Made by a program: the position numbers and the translations under genes. The notes under the pieces are model-generated. The model did no database searches. It was not told the origin of the DNA and worked only from the letters and a program-made list of their open reading frames with translations. From Bacteroidetes bacterium UBA6161 (GTDB lineage Bacteria > Bacteroidota > Bacteroidia > NS11-12g > UBA955), in assembly GCA_002422315.1 (NCBI GenBank), contig DIUJ01000049.1, positions 16,548 to 80,547 on the forward strand: DNA of 64,000 nucleotides, given 5' to 3'. Positions within the stretch are counted from its first letter, which is position 1. The number at the start of each line of letters is the position of its first letter. This document shows positions 60,108 through 64,000 of this stretch, one piece after another.

Positions 60108-61400
60108 ATGAAATATTTATTTCTCTTTTTATTAGGAATTATATCAACGGCTGTTTTTTCCCAAGAAATAAACAAAGACTTTACCAAAAGAGTCTTTTCA
60201 GAAGACTTTAGTTCCCAAAACGAAACTTGGACTCAAACTTACAATGTTGACAATCTTTTTGTTCTACAAAATGGCAAATTTGAATTGGTAAGACGAAACA
60301 TGGAAATTGGGTATTTTGTGTTTCCTAATGTACAAGACAAAATTGCCAGCTTTGAGATATCCACAGCTTTAACCTTGTTTACAAATAATAAAGTAAAGCA
60401 CAGTTCTGCAGGTATAGTTTTTATGGCCGATAAGCTTAACTCCTCTGGTTTAATGGTAGAAGTAAACCAAAATAGATCCTACAGGATAGTGAGAGTATTC
60501 CCGGATGGTCAGGTACCCATTAGCAAAGGGAAAAAAGGATGGGTAAAAAATGCTTCCGCAATTTCTAAAACCTATAACGAAATTGTATTAAGAGCACACG
60601 ATAGGGTTTATGACCTTTATATAAACCAAAAGTTTGTTACAACTTTTACCGATGTAGAATTAACCCAAGGACAATTTGGGATTCATATTGGCGCAGGTTC
60701 TAGGGCTGCTTTTCATTACTACAATGTAATGGGAGAAGAGAAAATCCAGACCGCTCCTAACGAAAAACAAGAAAACAATTCTGTAGAAGATATAGCCCTT
60801 ACACAGGTTATAGTAAAATTAAAGAATGAATTGAATGCAAAGAATAAGGAAATAGAAGAACAAAAAAAACAAATTCGTTTGCTTACTGCAAACCAGCAGA
60901 ATGCCCAAAGTCAAACGGTACAAGATACCGCTCTAATAAGAAAATATAGAGAACTAAATACGCAAGTAAGTGGCTTGGAAATGGACAACGATATTCTTAA
61001 AAAAGAACTACTGAAAACAAAAGCAGAAGCAAATCGTTTACAAAAATTTAAAGAAGAAGTTCAGAGTCAGCAAAGTGGAGATATAGTGATTAGTCTAAGT
61101 AATTTAGTTGCACAGCAAAAAGAAAAAATAAGTGCATTAGAAGAAAAAAATAAACTACTGCAGCAAGAAATAACTTTGTGTAACAACTCACAATTAGAGA
61201 ATGAAAAAATGACTCAGCAAATAGAATTGCTTAAATTAGAAATTCAAAAACTAAAAAATGAGGCTCAAAACAAAGCGAATACTCCAACAGAAACTCCTAA
61301 AAAAACTAAATCAGAGGATGAATTGAATAGTGATTACATAGAAAAACTATTGCAAAAAGAAAAAGAAGAAAGGTTGAAAAAACAGGAAACAAAAGAGTGA
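60108..61400 (+). CDS. Secreted coiled-coil protein with a concanavalin-like domain
   Basis: This 430-aa protein starts at the ATG at 60108 (MKYLFLFLLGIISTAVFSQ), with a signal peptide; a longer frame upstream is rejected. Residues about 25-215 form a beta sandwich typical of laminin-G or concanavalin-like binding domains (FGIHIGAGSRAAFHYYNVMGEE). Then a coiled coil from about 235 to 430 is rich in Lys, Gln and Glu, ending in a charged tail. Its stop overlaps the thioesterase start (GTGA). It could be a periplasmic scaffold. Function unknown. Confidence 0.7.
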   Translation: MKYLFLFLLGIISTAVFSQEINKDFTKRVFSEDFSSQNETWTQTYNVDNLFVLQNGKFELVRRNMEIGYFVFPNVQDKIASFEISTALTLFTNNKVKHSSAGIVFMADKLNSSGLMVEVNQNRSYRIVRVFPDGQVPISKGKKGWVKNASAISKTYNEIVLRAHDRVYDLYINQKFVTTFTDVELTQGQFGIHIGAGSRAAFHYYNVMGEEKIQTAPNEKQENNSVEDIALTQVIVKLKNELNAKNKEIEEQKKQIRLLTANQQNAQSQTVQDTALIRKYRELNTQVSGLEMDNDILKKELLKTKAEANRLQKFKEEVQSQQSGDIVISLSNLVAQQKEKISALEEKNKLLQQEITLCNNSQLENEKMTQQIELLKLEIQKLKNEAQNKANTPTETPKKTKSEDELNSDYIEKLLQKEKEERLKKQETKE

Positions 61401-61792
61401 TTGAAGCATTTAAAATAGGAGATAAAAAGATCTTTTCCAGAACTGTAATGTCAGAAGATATTGCTTCTTTTGAATCTGGAATGGTACACCCTGTATATGC
61501 CACTTTTGCCTTAGGTAGAGATGTAGAGTGGGCCTGTAGACTTTTTGTTTTGGAAATGAAAGAAGAGCATGAAGAAGGTATTGGTACTTTTCTTAATATT
61601 CAACATATTTCACCCGCGCTTTTGGGACAAGAAGTTTCCATAGAAGCTACTGTAGAAGAACTAAAAGGAAATAAAGTGAATTGTAGTTTTGAAGTAAAAG
61701 TAGGAGAGAGACTTGTAGCCAAGGGTACTCAAGGTCAAGCAATTTTAGCTAAAGAAAAAATAAATCAATTGTTTGGTAGTTTAAAAGATTAG
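61397..61792 (+). CDS. Hotdog-fold thioesterase (FlK family)
   Basis: This 131-aa hotdog protein starts at GTG in the previous stop (GTGA). The segment MVHPVYATFALGRDVEWAC matches the FlK active-site helix region, and HISPALLGQEVSIEATVEEL gives the second half of the fold. FlK hydrolyses fluoroacetyl-CoA; most family members act on other small acyl-CoA esters. Length is normal. Between the coiled-coil gene and smpB. Confidence 0.82.
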   Translation: MIEAFKIGDKKIFSRTVMSEDIASFESGMVHPVYATFALGRDVEWACRLFVLEMKEEHEEGIGTFLNIQHISPALLGQEVSIEATVEELKGNKVNCSFEVKVGERLVAKGTQGQAILAKEKINQLFGSLKD

Positions 61793-61805
61793 AGAGGGGA
61801 GAGAA

Positions 61806-62246
61806 ATGGCAAAAATTAATATTGTTAATAAAAAAGCAGGCTTTAACTACGATTTAGAAGAAAGATTTGTGGCAGGAATGGTGCTAACTGGTACAGAGGT
61901 TAAATCTATAAGAAACAACAATGCCTCTATATCCGAAGCCCATTGTGTGATAGAAAGCAAAGAACTATTTATAAAAAACATGCACATTGCAGAGTGGAAA
62001 TATGGTAGCTATATGAACCATGAACCCTTGCAAAAAAGAAAACTACTTTTACAAAAAAGAGAGTTAAGAAAGTTGATTTCTGGAATTGAAAAAGAAGGCT
62101 ATACCATTGTTCCAATCAAAGTTTTTTTCTCGGAAAGAGGGCATATTAAAATAGAAATTGCTTTGGCCAAGGGAAAAAAAGTACACGACAAGAGAGAAGA
62201 CATAAAGAAAAAAGACATAGAACGAGAATTAAATAGAAAATTCTAA
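61806..62246 (+). CDS. smpB: SsrA-binding protein
   Basis: This 146-aa protein brings tmRNA to stalled ribosomes. Signatures are VLTGTEVKSIRNNNASI, HNPKR-like HEPLQKRKLLL and the basic C-terminal tail with KKVHDKREDIKKKDIERELNRKF (in part HDKREDIKKKD) that inserts into the mRNA channel. tmRNA itself is not in this window. It follows the thioesterase after 13 bases. Confidence 0.95.
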   Translation: MAKINIVNKKAGFNYDLEERFVAGMVLTGTEVKSIRNNNASISEAHCVIESKELFIKNMHIAEWKYGSYMNHEPLQKRKLLLQKRELRKLISGIEKEGYTIVPIKVFFSERGHIKIEIALAKGKKVHDKREDIKKKDIERELNRKF

Positions 62247-62250
62247 GTAT

Positions 62251-62835
62251 ATGAAAAATAAACTCTTTAGAATATCTTGTTTTGTGATACTTACTCTACA
62301 TATAGGGGAAGTAGATGCTCAAATTCGAGATTATTTTTCTTTAGAAGTTTCTACAGGAATACTAGACTTTGGCAGTAAAAGCCTAAAAAACAACAACAAC
62401 AACTCTGAAAAAAGATTTTCTAGTGTAAATACCTTGCAGTTGAATATTCATGCGGGAAAATACATAGATATTCACACCTCTTGGGGTTTGGGCTATAGAA
62501 ATTCTCTTGGGAATTACTATGCACAATACGAATCCTCGTATTTTAGAAGAAATACTTTTGGATTGGCTTTAAAACCACTTAGCCTGTGGAAGGGATACAA
62601 AAAGAATCAATTGTTGGATATGGATTTTTCTTTCTCTTATTTGTTCGACAAAGTAGAAATTAATAGAGAATTGACTAGGAGAGAGTTATTGGCAAGTATT
62701 CAGTATATGCCTGGGTTTTATTATGCGGCAAGTCCTAAATTAAGGGTATTTTACAAGCCCTCTTTAAACCAAGAATTGGGGCAAGACTACCGCACATTTT
62801 ATCAGCACAGCATAGGGCTTAGAGCAAATTTTTAA
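62251..62835 (+). CDS. Small outer-membrane-type protein
   Basis: This 194-aa protein has a signal peptide ending near GEVDAQIRDYF. The rest is beta-rich and alternates polar and aromatic residues (LQLNIHAGKYIDIHTSWGLGYRNSLG, in part), ending with a strand HSIGLRANF whose terminal Phe favours outer-membrane barrel insertion. Four bases after smpB. No family assigned. Confidence 0.65.
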   Translation: MKNKLFRISCFVILTLHIGEVDAQIRDYFSLEVSTGILDFGSKSLKNNNNNSEKRFSSVNTLQLNIHAGKYIDIHTSWGLGYRNSLGNYYAQYESSYFRRNTFGLALKPLSLWKGYKKNQLLDMDFSFSYLFDKVEINRELTRRELLASIQYMPGFYYAASPKLRVFYKPSLNQELGQDYRTFYQHSIGLRANF

Positions 62836-62844
62836 AGATCCTTT

Positions 62845-63798
62845 TTAATCTAATTTGCCTAGATGAAAAAGAGCATCGCCGGCATGGACTATAGGGTTGT
62901 TGTTTTTCCCAATAACAATTCCATTAAAAGGTGCTTTCTTTTTGTGTTCAAAATCGCCATAGGGGTCGGTTATACTTCCTATGATTTGGTTTTTTTTCAC
63001 TGTATCGCCTGGCATTATATTGGAGCGGAACATACCTGCATATTTGGCCCTAACCCATGAACTTTTTTCTACTAGAGTAGGCGTAAACTCCTTATTCGGT
63101 GATTTGGAAACCATATTTAAATAGTGCATTACCCTTTTGGTGCCTTTAATTGCTTGTTCAATGGCATTTTCGTCAAATCGCAAAGATTCGCCTCCTTCAT
63201 ATACTATAATTCTTTTGCCATTTTTGGCTGCTTCTTTTCTTAAAGAACCTGGTCTGTAATTAGAGTTTAGGATTATAGGAGCAGCAAAGGCTTTGGCTAA
63301 GTTAAGGTTTTCTTCGTCCTTTGTAATACACCTTACTTGCGGGTAATTGCTTTTTGCAGCCCCCCCTGTATGGTAATCTATACCGTAATCTATTTGTGGA
63401 AGAATATCTTGTACTATAAAATGTGCTACCCTAGAAGCCAAAGAGCCATTTTCTGAACCAGGAAAAGATCTGTTAATATCTTTGCCATCAGGCAAGTCTC
63501 TGCTAAAATTCAAAAAGCCATAAATATTGATAATGGGAATACATATAACCGTTCCTATTTCGGGCATTAATTGTTTTTTTACAATCATCCTTCTAAGGGA
63601 CTCAATTCCATTTATCTCATCGCCATGTAGTCCTGCGGATAGAAGCAATACCGGACCTTCTTTTTCCGAACGGTAAACATGAATAAGTGTATCAATAATA
63701 GTTCTACTTGGTAGCCTAGCAATATTTACTACCACTTGTTTACTTTCTCCGGGATATATCTTTTGTCCCCCTATTTCTATTGCTCCCATAGTTTGCAT
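62845..63798 (-). CDS. Succinylglutamate desuccinylase/aspartoacylase family protein
   Basis: This 317-aa M14-type zinc hydrolase has the metal and catalytic site in LSAGLHGDEINGIES (His and Glu) and DYHTGGAAKSNYPQVR. The barrel-like C-terminus (about 230-317) has VRAKYAGMFRSNIMPGDTV and ends IVHAGDALFHLG, typical of the AspA/AstE group. It cleaves N-acyl amino acids or related amides. A -7 box TAAATTTG lies on the minus strand at 63825-63818, with a leader of about 15 bases. ATG at 63798 is taken; a second ATG lies three codons in. Confidence 0.88.
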   Translation of the reverse strand: MQTMGAIEIGGQKIYPGESKQVVVNIARLPSRTIIDTLIHVYRSEKEGPVLLLSAGLHGDEINGIESLRRMIVKKQLMPEIGTVICIPIINIYGFLNFSRDLPDGKDINRSFPGSENGSLASRVAHFIVQDILPQIDYGIDYHTGGAAKSNYPQVRCITKDEENLNLAKAFAAPIILNSNYRPGSLRKEAAKNGKRIIVYEGGESLRFDENAIEQAIKGTKRVMHYLNMVSKSPNKEFTPTLVEKSSWVRAKYAGMFRSNIMPGDTVKKNQIIGSITDPYGDFEHKKKAPFNGIVIGKNNNPIVHAGDALFHLGKLD

Positions 63799-63897
63799 GT
63801 ATTTTTAATCGTGGTTTCAAATTTAAAGTTTTTTACTCATTGATTTTTGTGATTCAAACAAAAGAAAAATATCCTTTCTATGCCGTAAAACTCCCCA

Positions 63898-63929
63898 CCT
63901 CGGTGTCTGAGCGAAGCCGAAGACCGAGG
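63898..63929. repeat. Palindromic intergenic repeat, copy 1
   Basis: A 32-base sequence starts CCTCGGTGTCTGAGCGAAGC and ends CCGAAGACCGAGG. Its ends CCTCGGT and ACCGAGG are perfect complements and the middle pairs partly (GTCT / AGAC), so it folds as one hairpin. Family recognised by memory as common in Bacteroidota intergenic DNA. Confidence 0.75.
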
Positions 63930-63969
63930 ATAACTGAACACGAATACTACCAATGATGTAAAACGCCCT

Positions 63970-64000
63970 CCTCGTTGTCTGAGCGAAGCCGAAGACCGAG
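63970..64000. repeat. Palindromic intergenic repeat, copy 2 (cut by window end)
   Basis: The same sequence begins 72 bases after the start of copy 1, with one change visible (GTTGTCT for GGTGTCT), and is cut before its last base. The right-hand end continues beyond the window. Confidence 0.75.

Noticed and set aside
1..64000. tRNA, rRNA, CRISPR array or insertion sequence
   Set aside because: No cloverleaf, regularly spaced direct repeat array, or IS with terminal inverted repeats was recognised; the RAYT is the only transposase-like gene.

Overview
The window is a low-GC chromosome segment from a member of the Bacteroidota. Lineage markers are the gliding/type IX secretion genes gldD, gldE and porT, a protein with a C-terminal type IX sorting domain, the order mutY-ssb-gldE-gldD next to a divergent HU gene, the 30-codon basic-peptide gene in front of the RNase G gene, menaquinone-type ubiE/menG, and many lipoproteins with an S-C lipobox. 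Promoters, where visible, follow the Bacteroidota form TTTG/TTG - about 19 bp - TAnnTTTG. Start codons generally lack Shine-Dalgarno sequences. I see no tRNA, rRNA or CRISPR array.

Region 1 (1-10381) is an accessory defence island. It holds a type I restriction-modification locus (hsdS, hsdR; hsdM must lie upstream) with inserted genes: a membrane-anchored PIN-domain protein, a phospholipase-D-type nuclease, a metallophosphoesterase, a REP-associated tyrosine transposase (RAYT) with a REP-like hairpin pair inside its reading frame, and a YgjP-type zinc peptidase. Almost every junction is a stop/start overlap, so it is built as one operon. A 51-codon remnant of a second hsdR allele lies directly behind the PLD gene, which shows that the locus has been rebuilt by recombination. 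A 386-bp leader before hsdS is packed with TTTGCA hexamers.

Region 2 (10620-23859) is core. parE (+) and gyrB (-) converge on a shared terminator. Then, all on the minus strand, come the operon DUF6913-dapA-PPTase-cinA, a group of four small lipoproteins (three sharing one domain), and the operon acpP-fabF-rnc. The group ends with riboflavin synthase, which faces serC.

Region 3 (24067-30145, + strand) has serC-serA-DUF1015 for serine synthesis, then rseP-hscB, then an isolated CIA30-family gene flanked by unusual intergenic DNA.

Region 4 (30283-51723) holds mutY-ssb-gldE-gldD (-), HU, a TPR protein, the 30-aa basic protein and rng (+), the operon ubiE-porT-tgt-lptF/G (-), engB (+), sua5 with a sigma-54 response regulator, a PhoR/PhoB-like two-component pair, a TlpA-like thiol-disulfide protein, a phosphate-type porin, dnaG, a lipoprotein and an M20 amidohydrolase.

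Region 5 (51916-64000) has a secreted ELWxxDGT-repeat protein with a type IX sorting tail, a glutaryl-CoA-dehydrogenase-like gene followed by an unknown secreted protein, phosphoglucomutase and a DUF2279 protein, a surface lipoprotein, a coiled-coil secreted protein coupled to a FlK-type thioesterase and smpB, a small outer-membrane protein, and an aspartoacylase-family gene. The window ends in two copies of a palindromic intergenic repeat.

The most unusual material is in region 1: the PIN-TM/PLD pair inside the RM operon, the duplicated hsdR start, and the TTTGCA-dense leader. All functional calls rest on motifs read by eye; no database search was run.
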